IMG/VR virus record: IMGVR_UViG_3300046692_000605
Location: 1 to 45,548 of that record
Length of the DNA stretch: 45,548 nucleotides
Direction: 5' to 3' (one strand)
DNA from: a virus
Shown: positions 8,150-13,892 of the stretch, in pieces
Position numbering within the stretch: position 1 is the stretch's first letter
Layout: each line of letters starts with the position of its first letter
Translations under genes and position numbers: made by a program
The notes under the pieces: generated by a model
Database searches by the model: none
The model's input: the letters and a program-made list of their open reading frames with translations, nothing else
What the model was told of the DNA's origin: nothing

Positions 8150-8177
8150 AGTCAGGATCTCCGGGGTAGAGCCGCGA

Positions 8178-8762
8178 TCAGGCGGCGTGCTTGTTCTTGA
8201 AGCGATGCAGGGCCAGGCAGCCCAGAAAGACCGGCCAGTCTTCCGGGTCGGTCATCTCGTGGAGGCGATAGGTACCGTCGTCGCGCAACTCGACAGTGAA
8301 GCGGGCCTCGACCCGCTTGCCGCTGGCCTTCTCGACGGCGTTCTTGTAGGCGGCGGTCTGCGGGCCGTAGCTGGGAAACATGCCGCCGGTCTTCAGATCC
8401 CAGATGCAGCGCTTGCCGTCGAGCAGCACCAGCCGGTCGTAGGTGCCCGCGTAGCGGTGGGCCGGGTGGAACACGCGCTCTTCCATCCCGAGGATCTCGA
8501 AGGACAGTTCCGCGCGCAGGCGGATCCAGCCGTCGAGATAGGGCTGCACCACGGCCGGCACGGTGGCCTCGTCCAGTTCGCCCTGGTCGTACAGCTCGGT
8601 CGCTTTGTGCACGGCGGTGCCTAGCTCGCGCTTGTACTGCAGCACGTCGGGCTTGATGAACGACAGGTCGTTCAGCGGCGCGAGGATCTGCGTCACGCTC
8701 GGGATCACCACGCCGTCGGCGGTGTAGGTGTGCGACGCCTCGTCGAAGAGCAGGGCGGACAT
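8178..8762 (-). CDS. PD-(D/E)XK phage exonuclease
   Basis: 194 residues. The nuclease core is readable: an N-terminal GTAVHKATELY (His52), then YAGTYDRLVLLDG with Asp109, the metal-binding IWDLKTGG with Asp122 and Lys124, and the QTAAY motif (Gln135, Tyr139) typical of YqaJ/RecB/Cas4-type exonucleases. It would resect double-stranded ends to expose single strands for RecT. The start codon overlaps the RecT stop by one base (TGATG), so the two are translated together, as in known exonuclease-annealase pairs. Confidence 0.88.
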   Translation of the reverse strand: MSALLFDEASHTYTADGVVIPSVTQILAPLNDLSFIKPDVLQYKRELGTAVHKATELYDQGELDEATVPAVVQPYLDGWIRLRAELSFEILGMEERVFHPAHRYAGTYDRLVLLDGKRCIWDLKTGGMFPSYGPQTAAYKNAVEKASGKRVEARFTVELRDDGTYRLHEMTDPEDWPVFLGCLALHRFKNKHAA

Positions 8763-9712
8763 CAGCAGTTCTCCTTGATGTAGTCCTGGAGCGCCACGAA
8801 GCCGTCGCGGGTCAGACCGTCGAGCGTGTCGGGGGTGGACAGGCCCAGCGAGTCAAGGGCTTCCTGGACAGGGATTTCCGCGCCGGACAGCTTCGAGCGC
8901 ACATACTGCTTCTCGCCGTCGGTGGCCAGATCGGCGCCGTCGGCCCGTGCGGCGTCGTTCGGCTGCACGTCCTGCGCCTCGTCCTTGGCCTGCTGTCGTT
9001 GGGCGGCGCCTTGGCGCTGCCGCGCGGCCGGCTGCTCGATCACCTCGCTGGGCTGCTGCTCGACCTGCTTCGGCTTCGCCTGCGGCATGGCCACGGAGTG
9101 GCTGGCCGCGGCCACGGTATCGGCCGGGCCCATGTCGCGCTCGACGATGCGCGCGGCTTCGTCCTCGTCGTAGATGCCGGCGAAGCCGTAGGCCAAGCGC
9201 GCGCCCTGGATTAGCGTCTTGTGGCGCATCATCCGGGACGGGTGGCTCTTCCACGGCTGCATGCCGGCACGCACCACCTCGGCGAATCGCTCGCGCACCT
9301 TGATCGGCCGCGCGCGGTCCTTGCGGTAGATGTGCACTTCCATCCAGACCGGCACCGTCTTGCCCTCGAAGGTGATGGTTTCCTCCGACTCGACGAACTC
9401 GAAGCCGTCGGATTGCGGGTGCTCGTTGATGATGCGCGACCAGCCGTCCACACCGACCACCGGCACAATGCCGCCCTTGTCTGGGAAGGCGTAGATCTCC
9501 TTCGTGAACGGGTTCAGACCGTACTGGTCGGCCACGATCAGCAGCGCGGCCATCTGCTCGTTGGTGATGTCCTGGTTGCCGTTCTGGCGGAAGGCCGTGG
9601 CCTTCAGCGTGCCGAGCAGCTTCTCGGCCTCGATGCTGTACTTCGCCGCGAACTTGGCGACGAGGGTCTGTTTCTGGGGGGCGGCCGGGCGCTCGGCGAC
9701 GGCAGTGGACAT
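8762..9712 (-). CDS. recT: RecT-family single-strand annealing protein
   Basis: 316 residues from the ATG at 9712, which has AGGAG at good spacing; a longer in-frame extension upstream lacks a ribosome site. The annealase core is at residues about 15-190, with recognisable RecT/Bet stretches: LLGTLKATAF, MAALLIVADQYGLNPFTKEIYAFP, GWSRIINEHP and MMRHKTLIQGARLAYGFAGI. The C-terminal third is Gln/Pro/Ala-rich (PKQVEQQPSEVIEQPAARQR) and probably disordered. It anneals complementary strands in phage recombination and works with the exonuclease encoded next. Confidence 0.93.
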   Translation of the reverse strand: MSTAVAERPAAPQKQTLVAKFAAKYSIEAEKLLGTLKATAFRQNGNQDITNEQMAALLIVADQYGLNPFTKEIYAFPDKGGIVPVVGVDGWSRIINEHPQSDGFEFVESEETITFEGKTVPVWMEVHIYRKDRARPIKVRERFAEVVRAGMQPWKSHPSRMMRHKTLIQGARLAYGFAGIYDEDEAARIVERDMGPADTVAAASHSVAMPQAKPKQVEQQPSEVIEQPAARQRQGAAQRQQAKDEAQDVQPNDAARADGADLATDGEKQYVRSKLSGAEIPVQEALDSLGLSTPDTLDGLTRDGFVALQDYIKENC

Positions 9713-9732
9713 GCGGATCTCCTGAGAGAGGG

Positions 9733-9876
9733 TTACAGGGCGCCGGCGCGGATGGCGACGGTCAGGTACCAAATGACGCCAGCGGCCAGGCCGAAGCCCA
9801 CGGCGCCGGTCCACTGCCGGCCGCGCGAACACTTGGCCACGGCCAGCAGCGTGTTGGATGCGGGGTCGTAGTTCAC
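9733..9876 (-). CDS. Micro membrane protein (47 aa, GTG start)
   Basis: Translation from the GTG at 9876 gives 47 residues starting VNYDPASNTLLAVAKCS, then one hydrophobic helix GAVGFGLAAGVIWYLTVAIR near the C-terminus. GAGG stands about 8 nt before the start, and the GTG overlaps the upstream stop (GTGA). It is therefore a coupled cistron of the leftward operon. It is probably an inner-membrane single-pass peptide of unknown function. Confidence 0.55.
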   Translation of the reverse strand: MNYDPASNTLLAVAKCSRGRQWTGAVGFGLAAGVIWYLTVAIRAGAL

Positions 9877-9971
9877 GCCAGCACCTCGCGGGCCACGGCC
9901 ACCAGCGCGTAGCCGAGCGCCAGCCAGAAGGCGACGGTCAGCAGGCGGTTGTTTCGTTCGCGCTCATGCAT
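9873..9971 (-). CDS. Micro membrane protein (32 aa)
   Basis: 32 residues: a charged start MHERERNNR followed by one transmembrane helix LLTVAFWLALGYALVAVA and a short tail. The ribosome site is excellent (AGGAG, 7 nt before ATG), and the start overlaps the preceding gene by 8 nt, so expression is well supported despite the size. Function unknown. Confidence 0.6.
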   Translation of the reverse strand: MHERERNNRLLTVAFWLALGYALVAVAREVLA

Positions 9972-10167
9972 GGCCGGTCTCCTGGGCTGCACGGGCCAGC
10001 ACGTTGCGGGCCAGGTCGTCTGCCAGGCGGATGGCGCCAATCAGCGCCTGCTTGTCCTGCGTGAAACGGACGGCATCCATGTAGGCGCGCAGGGCGTCCA
10101 GCGCGTCGCGCAGCAGGTTTTCGTGCCCGCTCGCCCGTTCGATTGCAGCGTCTTGGGCGCGGGTCAT
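9964..10167 (-). CDS. Small helical early protein (67 aa)
   Basis: From the ATG at 10167, 67 residues, predominantly helical and charged (MTRAQDAAIERASGHENLL). The ATG overlaps the stop of the upstream micro gene (ATGA), which decides the start over a GTG 12 nt upstream. No domain recognised. It may be a small inhibitor or adaptor, as often encoded in early phage operons, but nothing in the sequence specifies this. Confidence 0.6.
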   Translation of the reverse strand: MTRAQDAAIERASGHENLLRDALDALRAYMDAVRFTQDKQALIGAIRLADDLARNVLARAAQETGHA

Positions 10168-10262
10168 TGCGACACCCACGAAGCGACGAGCATCCCGGCC
10201 AGCGCGACCAGCGGGGTTGCGATGTAGAGGGCGACTGCCACCAGGAAGGCGTAGCGGTTCAT
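10164..10262 (-). CDS. Micro membrane protein (33 aa)
   Basis: 33 residues, MNRYAFLVAVALYIATPLVA and a short remainder: almost the whole chain is one hydrophobic helix. GGAGGG lies about 4 nt before the ATG, and both ends overlap neighbours by ATGA. It is the third of four membrane micro-proteins in this operon. Confidence 0.6.
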   Translation of the reverse strand: MNRYAFLVAVALYIATPLVALAGMLVASWVSQ

Positions 10263-10489
10263 GCCGCCCTCCGCACGGTGGTGTCAGCCTTCTCGGCTGC
10301 GCCGGCGTTGCCCAGCAGCAGCTGCGCGTACAGCAGCACCTCGGTCTTGTCGATCGTGCCCCAGACCACGCGCTTCTCGGACGAGGCGATGTAGTTGGAG
10401 AGCAGGGTGGCGGCGTTCGGGCTGCGCGCCAGCTCGGCGAGATACGCCCGCTCGTCGCGCGTGCCGTAGGCGTTGTCGGTGGTATTCAT
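10259..10489 (-). CDS. Small early protein (76 aa)
   Basis: 76 residues from the ATG at 10489, which overlaps the HNH stop codon (ATGA); the open frame continues upstream but that part is antisense-quality sequence inside the HNH gene. The chain is helical and soluble (ERAYLAELARSPNAATLLSN, WGTIDKTEVLLYAQLLLG). No family recognised. It is coupled to the HNH gene above and the micro membrane gene below. Confidence 0.6.
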   Translation of the reverse strand: MNTTDNAYGTRDERAYLAELARSPNAATLLSNYIASSEKRVVWGTIDKTEVLLYAQLLLGNAGAAEKADTTVRRAA

Positions 10490-10911
10490 GGCTTCCACGT
10501 GATCTGGTGAATGACGTTGAGGATTCCGCGATGTCCCACGCCGTACTCCCGGGCGAGGGCACGCGACCCATTTGCTCGGTCGCCCGGGATATACCGACTG
10601 CGGATCTCGGCAACCTGCTGCGCGGTGAGCTTGGAAGCCTTGTTCTGTTCGCCCTTCAGTGGCCTGGATCGGCCGCGTTCCGCCATGTCTCGCATGTTGT
10701 CCGCGTGCGTACCCAGCTCCAGGTGCTCCGGGTTCACGCAAGCGGGGTTGTCGCAGCGGTGCCGGACATGCATGCCTTTGATGTCGTCCAGTTGCAGGCC
10801 GTGTGCCTGGACGTAGGCGAGCCGGTGCGCCTTGTGATGACGACCTTTGATCGTCAACTGGCCGTAGCCCCGGCACTTGCTTTTCGTCCATTCGATGCAT
10901 GGCGTGTCCAT
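10486..10911 (-). CDS. HNH endonuclease with C-terminal HTH (homing type)
   Basis: 141 residues. The HNH core is HKAHRLAYVQAHG followed by VRHRCDNPACVNPEHL, with Cys53 and Cys58 and the H-N-H residues in the usual order, then the conserved GTHADNMRDMAERGR. The C-terminal part (about 93-138), KLTAQQVAEIRSRYIPG to YGVGHRGILNVI, resembles the small DNA-binding HTH that follows HNH domains in free-standing homing endonucleases. It has a good ribosome site (GGGAG). It interrupts a series of small early genes and is most likely a selfish endonuclease, though a role in phage DNA processing is possible. Confidence 0.85.
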   Translation of the reverse strand: MDTPCIEWTKSKCRGYGQLTIKGRHHKAHRLAYVQAHGLQLDDIKGMHVRHRCDNPACVNPEHLELGTHADNMRDMAERGRSRPLKGEQNKASKLTAQQVAEIRSRYIPGDRANGSRALAREYGVGHRGILNVIHQITWKP

Positions 10912-10926
10912 GTCGATGCTCCCGGC

Positions 10927-11193
10927 TCAATCAACCGCGTAATACCGAAGTACACACACCCACTCGTCGCCATCGAGGCGAACGGCCTGAACGGCTGGGG
11001 AGCGGTACTGGTCAACGGAGATGGCCCGGGCGCTCGCTGCACGCACGACGGTGTCACGGTCGGCGCCGCGGAACTCGATCTCGGTCAGGCGGCTGCCGCG
11101 CGGCTGGCGCAGGACGCGCTCGCGCACACCAGCGGGGGCAGGGCGGGCGGCCGGCGTGGGGAACGGCCAGGGGGTGCGTTGGACGGAGGTCAT
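10927..11193 (-). CDS. Hypothetical early protein (88 aa)
   Basis: From the ATG at 11193 (GAGG about 9 nt upstream; overlaps the preceding stop, ATGA). The first 30 residues are Pro/Arg-rich and probably disordered. The remainder (LTEIEFRGADRDTVVRAASA and CVLRYYAVD at the end) looks like a small alpha/beta fold. No homologue recognised. It is the second cistron of the leftward operon. Confidence 0.6.
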   Translation of the reverse strand: MTSVQRTPWPFPTPAARPAPAGVRERVLRQPRGSRLTEIEFRGADRDTVVRAASARAISVDQYRSPAVQAVRLDGDEWVCVLRYYAVD

Positions 11194-11297
11194 TGGTCGG
11201 ACCTCGCGCCAACGTGGACGCATGCCCAGCCGATGAAGGCGCAAGCCAGTCCAGCCACGAAGAAGATGATGAGAGCGGTTGCCACGTTGGCCTCCAT
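11190..11297 (-). CDS. Micro membrane protein, first cistron of the leftward operon (35 aa)
   Basis: 35 residues with one clear transmembrane helix (ALIIFFVAGLACAFIGWACV). Its stop overlaps the next start (ATGA). No convincing Shine-Dalgarno precedes it, and the candidate PL start point would leave a leader of only about 12 nt, so it may be translated from a very short leader. Its position right after the operators makes it one of the first products after induction. Confidence 0.5.
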   Translation of the reverse strand: MEANVATALIIFFVAGLACAFIGWACVHVGARSDQ

Positions 11298-11315
11298 CGG
11301 TGAGTTGATGGAGAT

Positions 11316-11343
11316 ATGTTACCAACTAGGTAACAATATGCAA
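11316..11343 (-). promoter_or_regulatory. Candidate leftward early promoter (PL)
   Basis: On the minus strand TTGCAT (11343-11338) and TAACAT (11321-11316) are separated by 16 bp, and the 17-bp operator 11318-11334 lies in the spacer and -10 area. Repressor binding there would block polymerase. The hexamers are only moderate matches, so the exact elements are uncertain. Confidence 0.4.
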
Positions 11344-11391
11344 ACCAAAAAGGTAATAGCAGCGATTGATTGTTTTTACTGTTTTGGTAAC
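11318..11391. promoter_or_regulatory. Left operator set: three 17-bp repressor-type sites
   Basis: Three sites share the dyad ACC-N5-GGT core. They are 11318-11334 (GTTACC AACTA GGTAAC, a perfect 6-bp dyad), 11341-11357 (CAAACC AAAAA GGTAAT) and 11375-11391 (TTTACT GTTTT GGTAAC). Three sites of the same pattern lie upstream of the repressor gene. The placement between the lipoprotein terminator and the first leftward gene corresponds to lambda OL. Binding by the repressor is inference. Confidence 0.65.
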
Positions 11392-11401
11392 AGTGATAGG
11401 C

Positions 11402-11430
11402 AAAAGAAAACCCGCCAAGGGTGGCGGGTT
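11402..11430 (-). terminator. Intrinsic terminator of the repressor-lipoprotein unit
   Basis: Perfect 9-bp stem AACCCGCCA/TGGCGGGTT (11409-11417 with 11422-11430), a 4-nt loop, and a T-rich run on the minus strand directly after it. It lies about 20 nt past the lipoprotein stop and just before the leftward operators, so it separates lysogenic from lytic transcription. Confidence 0.88.
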
Positions 11431-11450
11431 CGGTTGCGGCGCGGAAGGGG

Positions 11451-12104
11451 TTACTGTGACAGCAGCTTCTTCGTCTCTTCCGTGATGGATGCGAGGCCCT
11501 TCTCAATGATCTCTCGCCATTCACTGGTGGACGCCATCTGCTTGGAATCCGTCACGCGCGTCCGGATCGTCTGCTGTCCTTGAAGGTGGTCGACGTTCCC
11601 GGCGAGCTGAAGCTCTGACTTGTGGTTCACGCTGATCGACCAGAAGCCAGGCTGGAACCAAGCCCAGAAGTCGGTGATTTGCGCGCTGACCGGCGCAGCT
11701 GTATCGAAGTTCGGATCCCCCTTCTTGACGACCACGTAGCCTGCCTGCTGGAACCCCGTCGTCACAGCGCCCTCGACGAGACCAGAAACCGTCTTCCCTT
11801 CGGGTAGCAAAATATCGCCCAGCGCTTTGCCGTACGTATTTCGCTTCCGCCCGACTGCGCGCGCTTTTGAGGCGTCGCTCGTGTCCTCGTCTGGGTCTAA
11901 CGACGCCATGTCAGCGCTGGGCGGAGCGACCGTAAAGGTGCGCTTGTCCACGACCGAGTCGATGCGAACGTACTTGCCACTCGCCGGGTTCGCCGCTTGT
12001 GGGGCGGCAATGTCAACGGTACCGCGCCCTACGGCGCAGCCTGCAAGGATGGATGCCGCAAGGCCATAGGTCAGCAGACGGATGGTCAGCAATTTCTTCT
12101 CCAA
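11451..12104 (-). CDS. Prophage-expressed lipoprotein (moron candidate)
   Basis: 217 residues from a TTG at 12104; a second TTG at 12092 has GGAG 6 nt upstream and may be the true start (213 residues). The N-terminus is a lipoprotein signal peptide with lipobox LAGC, giving a lipidated Cys and envelope anchoring. The mature part has YajG-like features (VRIDSVVDKRTFTVAPP; GLVEGAVTTGFQQAGYVVV), but the family assignment is tentative. It begins 10 nt after the repressor stop, in the same transcript and before a terminator, so it should be made in the lysogen. Superinfection exclusion or altered host surface would fit; neither is shown. G+C appears lower than neighbouring genes. Confidence 0.82.
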   Translation of the reverse strand: MEKKLLTIRLLTYGLAASILAGCAVGRGTVDIAAPQAANPASGKYVRIDSVVDKRTFTVAPPSADMASLDPDEDTSDASKARAVGRKRNTYGKALGDILLPEGKTVSGLVEGAVTTGFQQAGYVVVKKGDPNFDTAAPVSAQITDFWAWFQPGFWSISVNHKSELQLAGNVDHLQGQQTIRTRVTDSKQMASTSEWREIIEKGLASITEETKKLLSQ

Positions 12105-12114
12105 TGGGATTGTT

Positions 12115-13023
12115 TTACTCAGGGCGCCAGGCGGACGGCTTGACGATTGCAGCTACGAAACTCAGTTCTTCGACCTCGGCGGCCGAAATCTTGACGGTCT
12201 TGTGGCTCTGGTTCACGGAAAGGAAGGCGCTGTAGCCGTCGCGCGTGTAGCCCAGAATCTTGATCATGACGCGGCCGTCCTTCGAGCGCACCAGGACTTC
12301 GTCGCCGGCGGCGACAGCATGGTTTGGCTCAATGACCACGAATTCCCCGTCCTTGATGCGTGGCTCCATCGAGTCTCCGACGCAGCGCAGGCCGTATGCG
12401 TCCGAATCCATGCTGAAGAACTGCAGATACCCGTCACCGTGCCCAACGGGGTACTCCAAGTCACAAAAATGGCCATTGTCACCAAGCTTTGCCATCGCTA
12501 GCACGGGGATCCTTCTGAAAGCGCTCTGGGGAATGGGAATCGGGGCCCAGTCGTCGTTGTAGCTGATGGCCGGCGTCGGCTGACCCTTGCCGTTCAGCAG
12601 CCACACCGAGTTGATCTGATGCTTCTCCTGGAGGCCGATCGCCTGCACTAGGGTGGGTTTCCTGGTGCCCTCGGCCCATTCCAGCACGTCCTGCTCTGTC
12701 GTGCCAGCAGCGAGCGCGATCTCCGCCGGAGGCAGGCCGATCTTCTCGAGCATGAATTTCACACGCCGGGCCAGATCCGTCGCCTGGTCGGACGGGACCA
12801 AGGGGCTCGCATCGGAGTCCATCCAGAATTTCGGGTAGCCGAGGGTTTCCTCGACCTTGCGCGCGGTCCGGTCGCCGATGTCCTTCGCCCCGCTGAGGTA
12901 GCGGTTGACGAGCGAGGGCGTGGAATAGCCAAGGCGCTCGGCGGCGCGGGACTGGTTGTCCTCGCACCGTTCACGGATGGCGATCGCCAGCTTCTCGCGG
13001 CGGATTTCCTTGATTGACTTCAT
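12115..13023 (-). CDS. CI/LexA-type prophage repressor with tandem HTH domains
   Basis: 302 residues, longer than lambda CI. Residues 12-68 form an XRE-like HTH (SRAAERLGYSTPSLVNRYLS). Residues 82-145 look like a second HTH (PPAEIALAAGTTEQDVLEW, ending in WLLNGKGQ). The C-terminal S24 peptidase domain has the nucleophile Ser218 in GDSMEP and the general base Lys255 in RVMIKILG, 37 residues apart as in LexA. The self-cleavage loop probably lies near VLAMAKLGDNG (174-184), where the usual Ala-Gly is not seen. RecA-stimulated cleavage after DNA damage is expected from the family. The ribosome site is weak, as is common for repressors. Three operator-like sites lie upstream and three more beyond the lipoprotein gene. 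Confidence 0.93.
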   Translation of the reverse strand: MKSIKEIRREKLAIAIRERCEDNQSRAAERLGYSTPSLVNRYLSGAKDIGDRTARKVEETLGYPKFWMDSDASPLVPSDQATDLARRVKFMLEKIGLPPAEIALAAGTTEQDVLEWAEGTRKPTLVQAIGLQEKHQINSVWLLNGKGQPTPAISYNDDWAPIPIPQSAFRRIPVLAMAKLGDNGHFCDLEYPVGHGDGYLQFFSMDSDAYGLRCVGDSMEPRIKDGEFVVIEPNHAVAAGDEVLVRSKDGRVMIKILGYTRDGYSAFLSVNQSHKTVKISAAEVEELSFVAAIVKPSAWRPE

Positions 13024-13042
13024 GCGCGTGATTGAACCCGGA

Positions 13043-13109
13043 GTGACCTAAAAGGTAAATAAACCGATCTGGTAACAGTTGTGCCTTGAACTATGACCAA
13101 AACGGTCAT
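13043..13109. promoter_or_regulatory. Right operator set: three 17-bp repressor-type sites
   Basis: Between the divergent repressor and Cro-like genes lie 13043-13059 (GTGACC TAAAA GGTAAA), directly abutting 13060-13076 (TAAACC GATCT GGTAAC), and 13093-13109 (ATGACC AAAAC GGTCAT). The last is part of a perfect 7-5-7 palindrome, 13092-13110. All keep ACC-N5-GGT, matching the left set. This corresponds to lambda OR. The third site differs in its outer half-site bases (GGTCAT rather than GGTAAC) and might be preferred by the Cro-like protein. Confidence 0.68.
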
Positions 13110-13114
13110 AGAAT
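13086..13114 (+). promoter_or_regulatory. Candidate rightward early promoter (PR)
   Basis: TTGAAC (13086-13091), a 17-bp spacer and TAGAAT (13109-13114) make a good sigma-70 promoter. The spacer holds the perfect operator dyad 13093-13109. The predicted start point is close to base 13121, the A of the Cro-like ATG, so the transcript would be leaderless or nearly so. Confidence 0.65.
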
Positions 13115-13120
13115 CGGGCC

Positions 13121-13366
13121 ATGGACACCATCACTTGCGCCCAAGACTTCAAATCCTTCTACCGGTCTCTGCCGGCGGAACGGAAGGAAGCGTTCGCAAA
13201 GGCGGCGAACACCACCACCGTCTACATCGAGACGCATCTGGTCTACGCGCGCAAGGTGCCGCGCAAAGCGAGCATGGATGCGCTCTGGAAGGCGTGCCAC
13301 GAATTCGGCGCGACGTTCAGCCGCGAAGACCTCTTGGCGTTTTTCTTCGCAGCTGGAGCAGCCTGA
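13121..13366 (+). CDS. Cro-like small regulator
   Basis: 81 residues, divergent from the repressor gene. The middle segment ERKEAFAKAANTTTVYIETH, with ARKVPRKASMDALWKACHEF and then FSREDLLAFF, fits the compact helical HTH of phage Cro/YdaS-type regulators. No Shine-Dalgarno is visible before the ATG, consistent with a leaderless transcript from the overlapping promoter. A role in shutting repressor synthesis after induction is inferred from position. Confidence 0.7.
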   Translation: MDTITCAQDFKSFYRSLPAERKEAFAKAANTTTVYIETHLVYARKVPRKASMDALWKACHEFGATFSREDLLAFFFAAGAA

Positions 13367-13376
13367 GGACACCCCC

Positions 13377-13532
13377 ATGAAACGACTGTACGCGCGCCTG
13401 GTGCTGTGGCTGATCCGGCCGGCGCTGGAACTGAAAGACCGAGCCGACCGGGTCGTCCTCACCCAGGTAATCAAAACCGCTGGTGAAGAAGCGAGAGCCG
13501 AAATCCGAAGGACCCTCAGTCGTCGAGATTGA
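13377..13532 (+). CDS. Small basic amphipathic protein (51 aa)
   Basis: 51 residues starting MKRLYARLVLWLIRPALEL, an amphipathic or membrane-associating helix with basic residues, followed by a charged helix. GAGGA precedes the ATG by about 8 nt, and it follows the Cro-like stop by 10 nt in the same transcript. Its 3' end overlaps the convergent gene at 13516-13716 by 17 nt. Function unknown. Confidence 0.55.
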   Translation: MKRLYARLVLWLIRPALELKDRADRVVLTQVIKTAGEEARAEIRRTLSRRD

Positions 13533-13716
13533 AGTTCTCGGCCAGCTCGGGCCAGAGGTCTTCGATCGGGTCTGCTAGCGCAGCGCCGAACTTTTCGTTG
13601 ATGAGAGGCAGCAGCTGTTTCACCACGTCTTGATTGTGGTGGGTATGAATCAAGAGCGAAACAACGCTTTGCAGCAGAGCGATTTGGCCATGAAGGCTCG
13701 CCATGTCGACTTTCAT
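13516..13716 (-). CDS. Hypothetical small protein on the minus strand (66 aa)
   Basis: 66 residues, helical (MASLHGQIALLQSVVSLLIH, then VVKQLLPLINEKFG) with an acidic C-terminus. A purine-rich AAAGGGG precedes the ATG. It is convergent with the small basic gene and antisense to the direction of the early operon, so it needs its own promoter between 13717 and 13800. That region holds the short dyad TGAGA-TG-TCTCA at about 13748-13759. Function unknown. Confidence 0.5.
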   Translation of the reverse strand: MKVDMASLHGQIALLQSVVSLLIHTHHNQDVVKQLLPLINEKFGAALADPIEDLWPELAENFNLDD

Positions 13717-13797
13717 GCGTACCCCTTTCGTGGGTGGTTGAGAAGGTGAGATGTCTCAATTGTTCCATGGCTGTGGGTACGCACCCTAAAAAGTGAA

Positions 13798-13822
13798 GAA
13801 GGCGTCGTTAATCGACGCCTTC
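13798..13822. terminator. Perfect hairpin, probable intrinsic terminator
   Basis: 10-bp perfect stem GAAGGCGTCG/CGACGCCTTC with a 5-nt loop. T-rich sequence follows on the minus strand (TTCACTTTTT) and only ATTT on the plus strand. It could end rightward early transcription, isolate the minus-strand gene, or act as an attenuator before the replication genes. Confidence 0.5.
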
Positions 13823-13824
13823 AT

Positions 13825-13861
13825 TTGGCCCCCGGGCCAACTGTGGAAGCAACTGTGGAAT
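13825..13861. repeat. Palindrome plus 12-bp direct repeat upstream of the replication regulator
   Basis: The palindrome TTGGCCC-CC-GGGCCAA (13825-13840) is followed by two tandem copies of CAACTGTGGAA at 13838-13848 and 13850-13860 (period 12). Direct repeats with near-helical periodicity just upstream of a regulator gene suggest a protein-binding or activation site; this is inference. Confidence 0.45.
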
Positions 13862-13892
13862 CGATTGAATTTTCCAATCAGGAGAAGAAGAA

